DNA of 64,000 nt from Paraflavitalea pollutisoli (GTDB taxonomy: Bacteria; Bacteroidota; Bacteroidia; Chitinophagales; Chitinophagaceae): NCBI RefSeq assembly GCF_029360705.1, contig NZ_JARKMX010000008.1, forward strand, positions 1,425,949-1,489,948, written 5' to 3'. The translations under genes were made by a program, and so were the position numbers. Of this stretch, positions 27,332-35,863 are shown in pieces (position 1 is the stretch's first letter; every line of letters begins with the position of its first letter). The notes under the pieces are model-generated. The model ran no database searches. It worked only from the letters and a program-made list of their open reading frames with translations, and was not told where the DNA came from.

Positions 27332-28858
27332 ATGCGTTGGTATCATAAAATATCCTTTTGCTTATTGATCCTGGGCGTCCGCACGGCGGATGCCCAGGAT
27401 TCATTATCTGCCTCTCTATCAGAGCAATTGTCGCCCGTCACGCAATTGCGCGATGGCATTTATTCCAGTCCTTCATTGCGGGCCTGGCAGCGACAAAACA
27501 ATTATTCGCAGATTGGCGCCGTTTATCGCAACAATGATCAGAAGCTTTATTTGCAGCAGGAAGGTAGCGGGCAAAGGGTCATGACCATTCACTCAGAAAC
27601 CTACCTGCGGCAAAATGCCACCACAACATTGTGGGGGCATGCTACCTACCACAACCGCCTGATCAAAAAAGTAACCTTCAACGAAACCTCCGATTACCAC
27701 CTGGTATATCCGTACGTGACCAGTGACACCGTAGGTGGCGATATGAAGGCCGAGAGCTACGCATTTCAGGCCGGCATCGCCAAGGCAATGGGTCGTTATC
27801 AACTCGCCATGCAGGGGGGCTACCGGGGCGAACAGGCTTACCGCAACAGAGATCCACGGCCCAAAAACGTTAGTTCCAACCTGGACCTCCTACTCTCGGT
27901 TTCGCGCCGCATCAACAGTAACTATGCGCTGGCCTTGGATCTCGGTGGTACCAAATACAACCAGAACAACAGCCTCACGTTCGTCAGCGAACTGGGTGTT
28001 CCGATGGTGTACCAGGAAGCAGGCCTTGGTATGTACAACGAGTTGATGAAAGGCACGAGCACATCCGGGTTAGTGACCCTGCGATATAATGGTCTTGGCT
28101 ACCAGGCAAGTCTCGTGCTGTCTCCCTTGCAGTACAAAGGTCTATTTGCCCGCGCATCTTATAAGAGTTTCACGGTTGAAAAATTCAAAAGCGGCGTGTT
28201 GGATGAGCTGAGCACAAGCAAGGAGCAAGCTGTTACAGCTACCGTAGGCTATCAGCGTGAAACCACCAGCAGGCATTTTCTCGTGCAGGTGCGGGGCACC
28301 AAGCTGTTGAGGGATGGCATTGAAAGCAAATTCATACTTGGCAATCCGGACAGCAGCAATGTTCTTCGCCTCTACAAACTTGCCGATGAACTGCGCTATA
28401 CACATGATTTTACCGAAGTAAAAGCCCGCACCGTTTATGGCCATACCGGCAGTACGATCGATTGGTATGCTGGCGTGGAAGCAGGTTATGTCAACAGTAT
28501 CCAGGAATACCGGTTGCCCAACAGGGAATTATCCTACAGCCACTGGCTGGCAGGCATCGACCTCACCGTGTCCAAATCATTCCGCAGCACCCGCCTAACG
28601 CTGGCAGCACAGGCGCAAAGGCAGGAAAACATCGAGGCTACCGGCTTTTGGGCCGATCTATCAAGAGACAAAGCACAGTATGATATGCTCACCAGCAACC
28701 TTACCTATCTGTCGGCATCCCGCACCAGGCTCGGTGGATCACTGCGCGCCGACTTTCCGCTTTCTGAAAAACTGGGAGGTACCATTCGTATCGATGGCGC
28801 ACACCAAACAGGAATAGGTCGCCATGACTTCAGCGCAACGGTGGCGATACGGTTTTAG
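27332..28858 (+). CDS. DUF6850 family outer-membrane beta-barrel protein
   Basis: A 508-residue protein with a signal peptide (ISFCLLILGVRTADAQ) and a long mature part made of alternating amphipathic strands. It ends in an aromatic/valine-rich strand (HDFSATVAIRF), the usual signature of an outer-membrane barrel. The N-terminal mature segment (QLRDGIYSSPSLRAWQRQNN, YSQIGAVYRNNDQKLYLQQE) matches the DUF6850 family, which accompanies DUF4876 lipoproteins and TonB receptors. It may form an auxiliary pore for the same ligand. It is the last gene of the operon; 10 bp later the bidirectional dnaK terminator begins. The gene is intact even though the receptor gene is not. Confidence 0.85.
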   Translation: MRWYHKISFCLLILGVRTADAQDSLSASLSEQLSPVTQLRDGIYSSPSLRAWQRQNNYSQIGAVYRNNDQKLYLQQEGSGQRVMTIHSETYLRQNATTTLWGHATYHNRLIKKVTFNETSDYHLVYPYVTSDTVGGDMKAESYAFQAGIAKAMGRYQLAMQGGYRGEQAYRNRDPRPKNVSSNLDLLLSVSRRINSNYALALDLGGTKYNQNNSLTFVSELGVPMVYQEAGLGMYNELMKGTSTSGLVTLRYNGLGYQASLVLSPLQYKGLFARASYKSFTVEKFKSGVLDELSTSKEQAVTATVGYQRETTSRHFLVQVRGTKLLRDGIESKFILGNPDSSNVLRLYKLADELRYTHDFTEVKARTVYGHTGSTIDWYAGVEAGYVNSIQEYRLPNRELSYSHWLAGIDLTVSKSFRSTRLTLAAQAQRQENIEATGFWADLSRDKAQYDMLTSNLTYLSASRTRLGGSLRADFPLSEKLGGTIRIDGAHQTGIGRHDFSATVAIRF

Positions 28859-28868
28859 AAATAAAAAA

Positions 28869-28891
28869 AGCCCTCCGCAAAGCGGAGGGCT
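28869..28891 (-). terminator. Terminator of dnaK, shared with the DUF6850 operon
   Basis: A perfect 10-bp stem, AGCCCTCCGC / GCGGAGGGCT, with a 3-base loop. On the minus strand it is followed by seven T residues, making it the dnaK terminator. The plus-strand operon also ends here but has no T-run. Confidence 0.9.
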
Positions 28892-28917
28892 CGTATTCGA
28901 TGGAATTCCCGGAGGAA

Positions 28918-30828
28918 TTACTTCACTTCTTCGTACTCGGCATCGGTTACATTCTCACCGCCGGCATTGGCTTGACCGCCGGGGTTAGGTCCTTGCTGAC
29001 CGTCACCACCAGGAGCAGCACCACCTTGCTGTGCCTTGTAGATCTCTTCAGAAGCTGCCGTCCAGGCATTGTTCATTTCAGCTACTGCCGTATCGATCGC
29101 AGCAACATCCTGTGACTTATGTGCTTCCTTCAGTTTTTCGAGTGCTGATTCGATAGGTCCTTTCTTATCGGCAGGCACCTTGTCACCAAACTCTTTCAAC
29201 TGTTTTTCGGTTTGGAAGATCAGACTATCGGCCTGATTCACCTTTTCTACCTTCTCACGGGCAGCCTTGTCGGTGGCTTCATTGGCACGGGCTTCCGCCT
29301 TCATCTTTTCTACTTCTTCCTTGCTCAGACCGCTACCGGCTTCGATACGGATCTTTTGCTCTTTACCAGTGCCTTTATCCTTCGCTGTTACGTGCAGGAT
29401 ACCGTTGGCGTCGATGTCGAAGATCACTTCGATCTGGGGCACACCACGCGGCGCTGGGGGAATGTCTTGCAGGTTGAATTTACCCAGGCTCTTGTTCTGA
29501 TTGGCCATTGGGCGCTCACCTTGCAGTACGTGGATCTCAACACCAGGCTGGTTATCGCTGGCAGTAGAGAAAGTTTCAGATTTCTTGGAAGGGATCGTTG
29601 TGTTCGAATCGATCAGGCGGGTCATGACACCACCCATTGTTTCGATACCGAGCGACAACGGCGTTACGTCGAGCAACAGTACGTCTTTCACTTCACCGGT
29701 CAATACCGCACCTTGAATAGCAGCACCTACGGCTACCACTTCATCGGGGTTCACACCCTTGTTGGGCTTTTTGCCGAAGAACTTCTCTACGATCTCCTGT
29801 ACCTTAGGGATACGGGTAGAACCACCTACCAGGATCACTTCGTCGATCTCGGAAGTGCTCATACCAGCGTCTTTCAACGCCTGCTCGCAGGGCTTCAGAC
29901 AACGCTCGAATAATTTATCCGACAGTTGCTCGAACTTGGCACGGGTCAGCTTCTTTACGAGGTGCTTGGGCACGCCGTCCAGCGCTGTGATATAAGGCAG
30001 GTTGATCTCTGTTTCGCTGGAAGAAGACAACTCCACTTTTGCTTTCTCAGCAGCCTCTTTCAAACGTTGCAAAGCCATTGGATCTTTGCGCAGATCGATG
30101 TTCTCGTCTTTCTTGAACTCTTCTGCCAGCCAGTCCATGATCACTTTATCGAAGTCGTCACCACCGAGGTGTGTATCACCATTGGTTGATTTTACTTCAA
30201 ATACACCATCACCCAGCTCCAGTACAGAAATATCAAACGTACCACCGCCAAGGTCAAATACGGCGATCTTCTGATCGTGCTTGCCTTTGTCCAGACCATA
30301 AGCCAGGGCAGCAGCAGTAGGTTCGTTTACGATACGGCGTACATTCAGACCGGCGATCTCACCGGCTTCTTTAGTAGCCTGACGCTGAGCGTCGTTGAAA
30401 TAAGCGGGTACGGTGATCACCGCATCGGTCACATCCTGTCCGAGGTAATCTTCGGCCGTCTTCTTCATTTTCTGAAGAACCATGGCAGAGATTTCCTGCG
30501 GTGTATATAAACGACCGTCAATGTCAATACGTACAGTATTATTGTCACCTTTTGCCACTTTATAGCTCCAGTGGCTGATCTCTTCGGTCACTTCGTCGAA
30601 CCGGCGACCCATAAAACGCTTTACCGATGTAATGGTATTATGGGGGTTGGTAATCGCCTGACGTTTAGCCGGATCTCCTACCTTACGCTCTCCATTTTTC
30701 AGGAAAGCCACTACAGACGGGGTTGTACGGCGCCCTTCGTCGTTGGCTATCACCACGGGTTCATTACCTTCCATCACCGCGACGCAGCTGTTGGTTGTAC
30801 CCAGGTCAATTCCTATTATCTTTCCCAT
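28918..30828 (-). CDS. dnaK: Molecular chaperone DnaK (Hsp70)
   Basis: A 636-residue cytosolic ATP-dependent chaperone. The nucleotide-binding domain opens with [19 protein letters not shown] and carries [19 protein letters not shown] and [13 protein letters not shown]. The linker and substrate-binding domain follow ([20 protein letters not shown]), then a helical lid and a Gly/Pro/Gln-rich tail ending in YEEVK, similar to the EEVD-like end of other DnaK proteins. Length is normal. It stands alone, with no grpE or dnaJ beside it. The 274 bp upstream hold no CIRCE element; CATTTTTG at 30892-30899 (minus strand) may be a weak -7 element. Confidence 0.98.
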   Translation of the reverse strand: MGKIIGIDLGTTNSCVAVMEGNEPVVIANDEGRRTTPSVVAFLKNGERKVGDPAKRQAITNPHNTITSVKRFMGRRFDEVTEEISHWSYKVAKGDNNTVRIDIDGRLYTPQEISAMVLQKMKKTAEDYLGQDVTDAVITVPAYFNDAQRQATKEAGEIAGLNVRRIVNEPTAAALAYGLDKGKHDQKIAVFDLGGGTFDISVLELGDGVFEVKSTNGDTHLGGDDFDKVIMDWLAEEFKKDENIDLRKDPMALQRLKEAAEKAKVELSSSSETEINLPYITALDGVPKHLVKKLTRAKFEQLSDKLFERCLKPCEQALKDAGMSTSEIDEVILVGGSTRIPKVQEIVEKFFGKKPNKGVNPDEVVAVGAAIQGAVLTGEVKDVLLLDVTPLSLGIETMGGVMTRLIDSNTTIPSKKSETFSTASDNQPGVEIHVLQGERPMANQNKSLGKFNLQDIPPAPRGVPQIEVIFDIDANGILHVTAKDKGTGKEQKIRIEAGSGLSKEEVEKMKAEARANEATDKAAREKVEKVNQADSLIFQTEKQLKEFGDKVPADKKGPIESALEKLKEAHKSQDVAAIDTAVAEMNNAWTAASEEIYKAQQGGAAPGGDGQQGPNPGGQANAGGENVTDAEYEEVK

Positions 30829-31102
30829 AGTTGTGTTGAATTTAATGTTCCCTTATGGTTATCAATGATTATGCCGCGGCGGCCCGGAATGCAAAAATGG
30901 CAGTTATGCCAATTAAAGGCTGTCAGTCCCTGGCACATCCTGTCGCCGCCGGTTGCTGGTCCTGCATACCCGCACCTGCCCGAATCGGGCTTCCCCCGGG
31001 CATTACGCAGCCAGGTAGCGAGTGTCTAACAACTTATTAAATAGCAAGATCGCGTAAAGGCAACCTGACAGGCTTTCCGTACCTTGGCATAAATTAACCC
31101 TT

Positions 31103-31759
31103 ATGGCTGCCACCATTGCTGCAAAATTGAAGATCCGGGAAGGCTATAACTTGCTCATCCTCCATGCGCCGCGCGATTTTGAAGCAATATTGTCACCCCT
31201 TCCGCCCAACGTGACGGTCACCACTACCGGGGCAGCTTTTCAGCAGATCCACTGGTTTGTCCTCAACCAGGCCCAGGTAGAGAAAGACCTGAACAAGGTA
31301 CTCCGACTGCTGAATAAGGGCGCTACCTGCTGGGCGTACTATCCGAAAGGCAGTTCCGGCATCCAAACCGACCTGACCCGCGATAAAGGCTGGGAGCTAC
31401 TGTTGGCGCACGACATCCAGTGGCTTAACCTGGTTTCCTTCAACGATACCTGGTCTACCTTTTCCTTCCGCCTCAAAACCGCGGTAGACGTCAAAAAGGC
31501 CGCCAAACCCCAGGAGGAACGACTGATTTTGCAATATGCCGATCCGGCCACCAAAACAGTCATCGTACCCGAAGACCTGGCTAAGGCTTTCACCAAAAAC
31601 AAACAAGCCGGCAAGCTGTTCAACGCCCTCGCCTACAGCCATCGCCGGGAATACGTTGAATGGATCATCACGGCTAAAAAAGAAGAAACCCGGGCCAACA
31701 GGATCCAGGGAACGATCGAACGCCTCACCAAAGGTTGGAAAAACCCGGCCAATAATTAG
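31103..31759 (+). CDS. YdeI/OmpD-associated family protein
   Basis: A 218-residue cytosolic protein. The C-terminal third has the YdeI/OmdA pattern: IVPEDLAKAFTKNKQAGKLF and ALAYSHRREYVEWIITAKKE, followed by TRANRIQGTIERLTKGWK. The N-terminal two thirds (IREGYNLLILHAPRDFEAIL and KGATCWAYYPKGSSGIQTDL) look like the DUF3052-type domain often fused to it. Some family members are linked to protection against bacteriocins or cationic peptides; the biochemical action is not established. It stands between dnaK and a convergent AraC-type regulator gene, whose stop lies only 30 bp away. No operon partner is evident. Confidence 0.8.
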   Translation: MAATIAAKLKIREGYNLLILHAPRDFEAILSPLPPNVTVTTTGAAFQQIHWFVLNQAQVEKDLNKVLRLLNKGATCWAYYPKGSSGIQTDLTRDKGWELLLAHDIQWLNLVSFNDTWSTFSFRLKTAVDVKKAAKPQEERLILQYADPATKTVIVPEDLAKAFTKNKQAGKLFNALAYSHRREYVEWIITAKKEETRANRIQGTIERLTKGWKNPANN

Positions 31760-31789
31760 CCAGGACGATCAAGTCAGCGATCAGGAAGG

Positions 31790-32221
31790 TCATCTCTGCC
31801 GATCGAGCTTATAACTTTCAATAAAACAGTGGGGAATAAAACTGCGGGGCTGCACTTTCGCCTGTTGCTGGCGCATGATCTGCATATTACGGTAATGCTG
31901 CGGACCAATGCCCACTTCCTTCTTAAATAAGGAGCTGAAGGAACCCACGCTTTCAAAACCAACCTCGTTGCAAACATCCGTCACTGGCTTGTTGCCGGCG
32001 AGCAACTCCTGTGCTTTGTCGATCCGTTTGCGGGTCAGGTATTGATGAGGTGTAGTACGGTATACCCGGCTAAAGAGACGATGAAAATGGAACCGCGAAA
32101 AGCATGCCCTGCCCGAGATCCCATCCAGGTTGATGTGTTCATGAAAATGCTGGTCCATGAACAGCTTCGCGGCTACGATCCGCTCATATACATCGGTAGA
32201 CAAATCCATACGGGAATGCAT
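31790..32221 (-). CDS. AraC-family transcriptional regulator (DNA-binding domain only)
   Basis: A protein of about 143 residues consisting almost entirely of the AraC/XylS double helix-turn-helix. The first helix-turn-helix lies in DGISGRACFSRFHFHRLFSR and the second in PVTDVCNEVGFESVGSFSSL, ending with FKKEVGIGPQHYR. There is no ligand-binding domain. The start is ATG 32221 or 32209 (MDLSTDVYERIV). Longer frames add a Leu/Val-rich stretch that is not part of the family. It is divergent from the VOC-family gene (115 bp between starts), so it probably regulates that gene and itself. The C-terminal tail after the domain is short and basic. Confidence 0.85.
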   Translation of the reverse strand: MHSRMDLSTDVYERIVAAKLFMDQHFHEHINLDGISGRACFSRFHFHRLFSRVYRTTPHQYLTRKRIDKAQELLAGNKPVTDVCNEVGFESVGSFSSLFKKEVGIGPQHYRNMQIMRQQQAKVQPRSFIPHCFIESYKLDRQR

Positions 32222-32336
32222 GAACCAAATATAAACAAATCGTTCCGACCGGAAACGCCGCCTGGTGAAAAAGCAATATTCAAGAAGCCCGTATCTTCCC
32301 TTATCGATAGATTTGACCTTATAAACAACAAGTAAT

Positions 32337-32798
32337 ATGATCACCAAAATGTCGCACACCACCCTGTTCGTACTCGACCAGGATAAAGCCTACGATTTTT
32401 ATGTCAACAAACTGGGATTTAAGGTCAACACCGACGTTGTGATGGATAGTGGCGATTCCTCCTGCGAGGATGGGGACGCCCCTAAAAGTGGTAGCAAGAC
32501 GCCAAAATACCGCTGGCTCACCCTCAACCCACCCGATCAGCCCGACCTGGAGATCATAATTATGCCTGTCGCCGGGCTGGATGAGGAAGCGACCAACGCG
32601 ATCAACGTACTGCTTAATAAAGGCATTATGGGCGCCGGCGTTTTTTATACCCCCGACTGCCGGGCAACCTACGAGGAATTAAAAGCAAAAGGGGTTCATT
32701 TCAAATCCGAGCCCAAAGAAGTGTTTTACGGTATAGAGTGCATCATCACCGACGGGGTGGGCAACTGGTTCAGCATGACCCAGCCCAAAGAACACTGA
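32337..32798 (+). CDS. VOC superfamily protein (glyoxalase/dioxygenase fold)
   Basis: A 153-residue protein of the vicinal oxygen chelate fold. It has two beta-alpha-beta-beta-beta modules: HTTLFVLDQDKAYDFYVNKL opens the first, and GAGVFYTPDCRATYEELKAK with GIECIITDGVGNWFSM forms the second. The central insert (DSGDSSCEDGDAPKSG) is unusually long and acidic for the family. Metal-ligand positions include the first-strand His and the Glu of GIEC. Pairing with an AraC-type regulator is frequent for this subgroup, some members of which act in antibiotic or metabolite detoxification. The exact reaction cannot be read from the sequence. Confidence 0.85.
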   Translation: MITKMSHTTLFVLDQDKAYDFYVNKLGFKVNTDVVMDSGDSSCEDGDAPKSGSKTPKYRWLTLNPPDQPDLEIIIMPVAGLDEEATNAINVLLNKGIMGAGVFYTPDCRATYEELKAKGVHFKSEPKEVFYGIECIITDGVGNWFSMTQPKEH

Positions 32799-32811
32799 TA
32801 GCCATGGATGT

Positions 32812-33327
32812 TTATTTGCTGTCAGCAGCCGATGCCGGGGATTCGTCGCCGGCATTGTCGATCTTAAAGGTGAACTTCTTTTGCGTAAGGTAACTGAAAG
32901 AAACCACGACTACCGTAGTCAACGCCTTGGCTACCGTAGGATAGATGCCAAAACGATCTACGAACAGGGTGATACAGATATAATTGAGCGCGATACAGAT
33001 CACCACGAGCACAAAGTAGCGAAACAGCTGTACCCGCCCCTGCAGCGAAGAACCTGGAAAAACAATGTTCTTGTTCAGGAAATAACCAGTAGGAAAGCTG
33101 ATCGCAAAAGAGAACAGGAAAGCCGCGATCTTGGCACTGACGGTAATAAAAGGTACATGAACGTCGGCCTCTTTGAAGATAAAGTGAAAAGAAAGCCAGT
33201 ACAGAAAGATATCCAGCAGGGTATTGCCCCCTCCACATACCGCATACCTGAAAGTTTGCTGGTTCATGTATTTACGGAAGGGGGGATAGAAAAAGTCGAT
33301 TATACCTGTTATGTAATCCTTGAGCAT
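32812..33327 (-). CDS. GtrA family membrane protein
   Basis: A 171-residue inner-membrane protein with four predicted transmembrane helices and the GtrA signature: RYAVCGGGNTLLDIFLYWLS at the first helix, FLFSFAISFPTGYFLNKNIV at the second and third, and TTVVVVSFSYLTQKKFTF near the C-terminus. Relatives act as polyprenyl-phosphate sugar flippases in surface glycan or wall modification. There is a charged N-terminal extension before helix 1 and a disordered Ser/Ala tail. No glycosyltransferase gene adjoins it. A minus-strand -7 element lies 19 bp upstream of the start. Confidence 0.88.
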   Translation of the reverse strand: MLKDYITGIIDFFYPPFRKYMNQQTFRYAVCGGGNTLLDIFLYWLSFHFIFKEADVHVPFITVSAKIAAFLFSFAISFPTGYFLNKNIVFPGSSLQGRVQLFRYFVLVVICIALNYICITLFVDRFGIYPTVAKALTTVVVVSFSYLTQKKFTFKIDNAGDESPASAADSK

Positions 33328-33345
33328 CAGTTAATTGTTGCGCGG

Positions 33346-33353
33346 CAAAAGTA
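33346..33353 (-). promoter_or_regulatory. -7 element TACTTTTG for the GtrA gene
   Basis: An exact TAnnTTTG match on the minus strand, 19 bp upstream of the GtrA start codon. Confidence 0.5.
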
Positions 33354-33570
33354 ATTCAAAACACCCAACCTTCCATGCTGTAGTGTAATGAAGAACGTAA
33401 TTTCCATTCAGACTTTTGCATCATATGCATTTTTCTCCTAAAGCATAGAACTATAGCGATTTAGTAGCAAATCTTTGACGGCGATCAATAAAAAGTAAGG
33501 TTGACAATTAATCATACAAAATGCCACATATTTGATCCTGAACTTGTTGTTTAACCCCTAGATCTACAGA

Positions 33571-33603
33571 AGGCTGTTCCGAGTAGGAGCAGCTTTTTGA
33601 TTT
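33571..33603 (+). terminator. Orphan intrinsic terminator upstream of argS
   Basis: GCTGTTCC (33573-33580) and GGAGCAGC (33586-33593) pair with one G-U around a 5-base loop, extendable by two pairs. TTTTTGATTTTTATT follows. No plus-strand gene precedes it within the 33328-33768 gap, which otherwise holds only the two -7 elements listed here. Confidence 0.6.
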
Positions 33604-33742
33604 TTATTCCCCTTCGCAGCATCCGTTGATCAACACCCCACCCGATCGCATGGATCCGTGTTATTTTGGTGTTAACAGTCCTCCCAGCATACCCTGGCAA
33701 CGCTAAAAGCCTATAAAATGCTGACCTGAAACATCATTGTAC

Positions 33743-33750
33743 TATTTTTG
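33743..33750 (+). promoter_or_regulatory. -7 element TATTTTTG for argS
   Basis: An exact TAnnTTTG match, 19 bp upstream of the argS ATG. It overlaps the upstream TTG codon at 33748 and supports the ATG start. Confidence 0.55.
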
Positions 33751-33768
33751 CAGCCTCAAAAAGAAAAC

Positions 33769-35655
33769 ATGGCAGTTGTTCAGGCATTACAATCGGTAGT
33801 CAGCAAGGAAATAGCGTCTTTATTTCAGGTACAGCTGGAAGCTTCGGCTATCCAGATTACCGAAACCAAACCCGAGTTCGAAGGCGACTATACCGTCGTA
33901 CTCTTTGCCCTCGTCAAAACGCTCAAAAAGAACCCCGAGGCCCTGGGAAAGGAATTGGGTGAAAAACTCGTCGCCAACAACAGCCAGCTTTTTTCCGGGT
34001 TCAATGTCATCAAAGGTTTTCTCAACCTCACCATCGCAGAAGGCTATTGGCTGCATTTCCTGCAATCCAACTACAACGATCCCCAATATGGCCGCAAGCC
34101 ACACCAGGGTGAAAAAGTGATGGTGGAATACTCCTCCCCCAACACCAATAAACCCCTGCACCTCGGACACCTGCGCAACAACTTTCTGGGCTGGAGCATC
34201 GCCGAAATTTACAAGGCCAACGGATATGAAGTGATCAAGACCTGTATCGTCAACGATCGCGGTGTACACATTTGCAAGTCGATGCTGGCCTGGCAGCGAT
34301 TTGGCAATGGCGCCACGCCCCAAAGTACCGGCATCAAAGGAGATCACCTCGTGGGCGACTATTATGTGAAATTCGAGAACGAACTGAAAGCCCAAACGGC
34401 GCCGATCCTGGAAAAGGTAATGGCGGGTGACGTCAGCGGCTTCACCGACGAAGACCAAAACAAACTGCAACTGTTCCTGGGCAAACTGCCGGCACTGGCA
34501 AACAACAAAGAAAAGAGTGACGAGATACACGAAGAGATCCGCGATATCGTGAGGAATAACACCTCCCTCATGAAGGAAGTACGTGACATGCTGTTGAAAT
34601 GGGAACAGGGAGACCCCGAAACCCTATCACTCTGGCGCGAGATGAACAGCTGGGTGTACGCCGGCTTCAATGCCACTTACGAGCGCATCGGCAGCGACTT
34701 CGATAAAACCTATTACGAAAGTGATACTTACCTGCTCGGCAAAGACCTGGTAGAAGAAGGCCTGCAAAAAGGTGTATTCTTCCAGAAAGAGGACGGCAGT
34801 GTTTGGATCGACCTGACGGCCGATGGCCTGGATCAAAAGATCGTTCGCCGCCGCGACGGTACCTCTGTATATATCACCCAGGACATTGGCCTGGCCGTGT
34901 TCAAATACAACGAGTACCATTGCGATCAAAGCATTTATGTGGTGGGCGATGAGCAGAACTACCACTTCAAGGTATTGAAACTGATTGCCCAGAAGCTGGG
35001 CCTTCCCGCTTCCGATGGCATCTTCCATTTGAGCTATGGCATGGTGGAGTTGCCGACGGGTAAAATGAAGAGCCGCGAAGGTACGGTCGTAGATGCCGAT
35101 GACTTGGTTGATGGCATGGTCGACATTGCCCGCCAAAAAACAGAAGAGCTGGGTAAAGTAAAGGACTTCAATGAAGACGAACTGGCAGGATTGTACGACA
35201 CCATCGGTCTTGGCGCCCTGAAATTCTTTCTGTTGCGGGTAGACCCCAAAAAACGGATGGTATTCAATCCTGAAGAGTCGATCGACTTCCACGGGTTTAC
35301 CGGGCCGTTTATTCAATTCACCTATGCACGAACCAGTGCTATTTTGAGAAAGGAATTACCGCAAAATGCCAATAGCGGCGACGCATTACTTCCTATGGAA
35401 AAGAATGTAATCATCGAACTGGAAAAATACCCAGCGGTACTCGAACAGGCTAAACTGGAAATGAATCCATCAGCAATTGCCGTGTATACCTACAAGTTGG
35501 CACAGACATTCAGCACTTTTGTTTCCGCGCTTCGGGTACTGACAGCCGAAACACCGGAAAAGAAAGAATTGCGTTTGCAGTTATCTCAAATGACCGTACA
35601 CGTGATCGCCTCGGCCATGCACATCCTCGGTATTCGCGTTCCCGAAAGAATGTAA
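33769..35655 (+). CDS. argS: Arginyl-tRNA synthetase
   Basis: A class I aminoacyl-tRNA synthetase charging tRNA-Arg. The 628-residue protein has an N-terminal additional (Arg_tRNA_synt_N) domain, the catalytic Rossmann core with the HIGH-type motif PNTNKPLHLGHLRNNF, the region YITQDIGLAVFKYN, and a diverged KMSKS loop as LPTGKMKSREGTVVDADDL. A C-terminal helical DALR anticodon-binding domain (YTKLAQTFSTFVSAL-like; here YKLAQTFSTFVSALRVL) completes it. ATG 33769 is preferred over the in-frame TTG at 33748, which sits in the promoter element. A strong terminator follows 25 bp after the stop, so the gene is monocistronic. Confidence 0.97.
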   Translation: MAVVQALQSVVSKEIASLFQVQLEASAIQITETKPEFEGDYTVVLFALVKTLKKNPEALGKELGEKLVANNSQLFSGFNVIKGFLNLTIAEGYWLHFLQSNYNDPQYGRKPHQGEKVMVEYSSPNTNKPLHLGHLRNNFLGWSIAEIYKANGYEVIKTCIVNDRGVHICKSMLAWQRFGNGATPQSTGIKGDHLVGDYYVKFENELKAQTAPILEKVMAGDVSGFTDEDQNKLQLFLGKLPALANNKEKSDEIHEEIRDIVRNNTSLMKEVRDMLLKWEQGDPETLSLWREMNSWVYAGFNATYERIGSDFDKTYYESDTYLLGKDLVEEGLQKGVFFQKEDGSVWIDLTADGLDQKIVRRRDGTSVYITQDIGLAVFKYNEYHCDQSIYVVGDEQNYHFKVLKLIAQKLGLPASDGIFHLSYGMVELPTGKMKSREGTVVDADDLVDGMVDIARQKTEELGKVKDFNEDELAGLYDTIGLGALKFFLLRVDPKKRMVFNPEESIDFHGFTGPFIQFTYARTSAILRKELPQNANSGDALLPMEKNVIIELEKYPAVLEQAKLEMNPSAIAVYTYKLAQTFSTFVSALRVLTAETPEKKELRLQLSQMTVHVIASAMHILGIRVPERM

Positions 35656-35680
35656 GCCACCCATAGCACACTGACTTATG

Positions 35681-35714
35681 CGAAGCCTCCCCATCCGGGA
35701 GGCTTCGTCTTTTG
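35681..35714 (+). terminator. Intrinsic terminator of argS
   Basis: CGAAGCCTCCC and GGGAGGCTTCG form a perfect 11-bp stem around a 5-base loop (CATCC), followed by TCTTTTG. Confidence 0.92.
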
Positions 35715-35863
35715 TGCACAAATGGCTCCGCAAACGTTTGATAGCCCCTTGTTTACCCGTTGGATTGCGCACATACGATTGCGCAAGATTTGGCCGTTCC
35801 CCGCTCCCATTCAGCATTTTTATCTACTTTGCCCTCGCTAAAGAACACCAAATCAATTAAGGT

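Noticed and set aside
30855-31040. Short plus-strand frames upstream of the YdeI-like gene
   Set aside because: Low-complexity, no conserved features; the region is the dnaK leader and intergenic spacer.
30829-31102. CIRCE/HrcA element upstream of dnaK
   Set aside because: No TTAGCACTC-N9-GAGTGCTAA or close variant; only a short TGGCA-GTTA-TGCCA inverted repeat is present.
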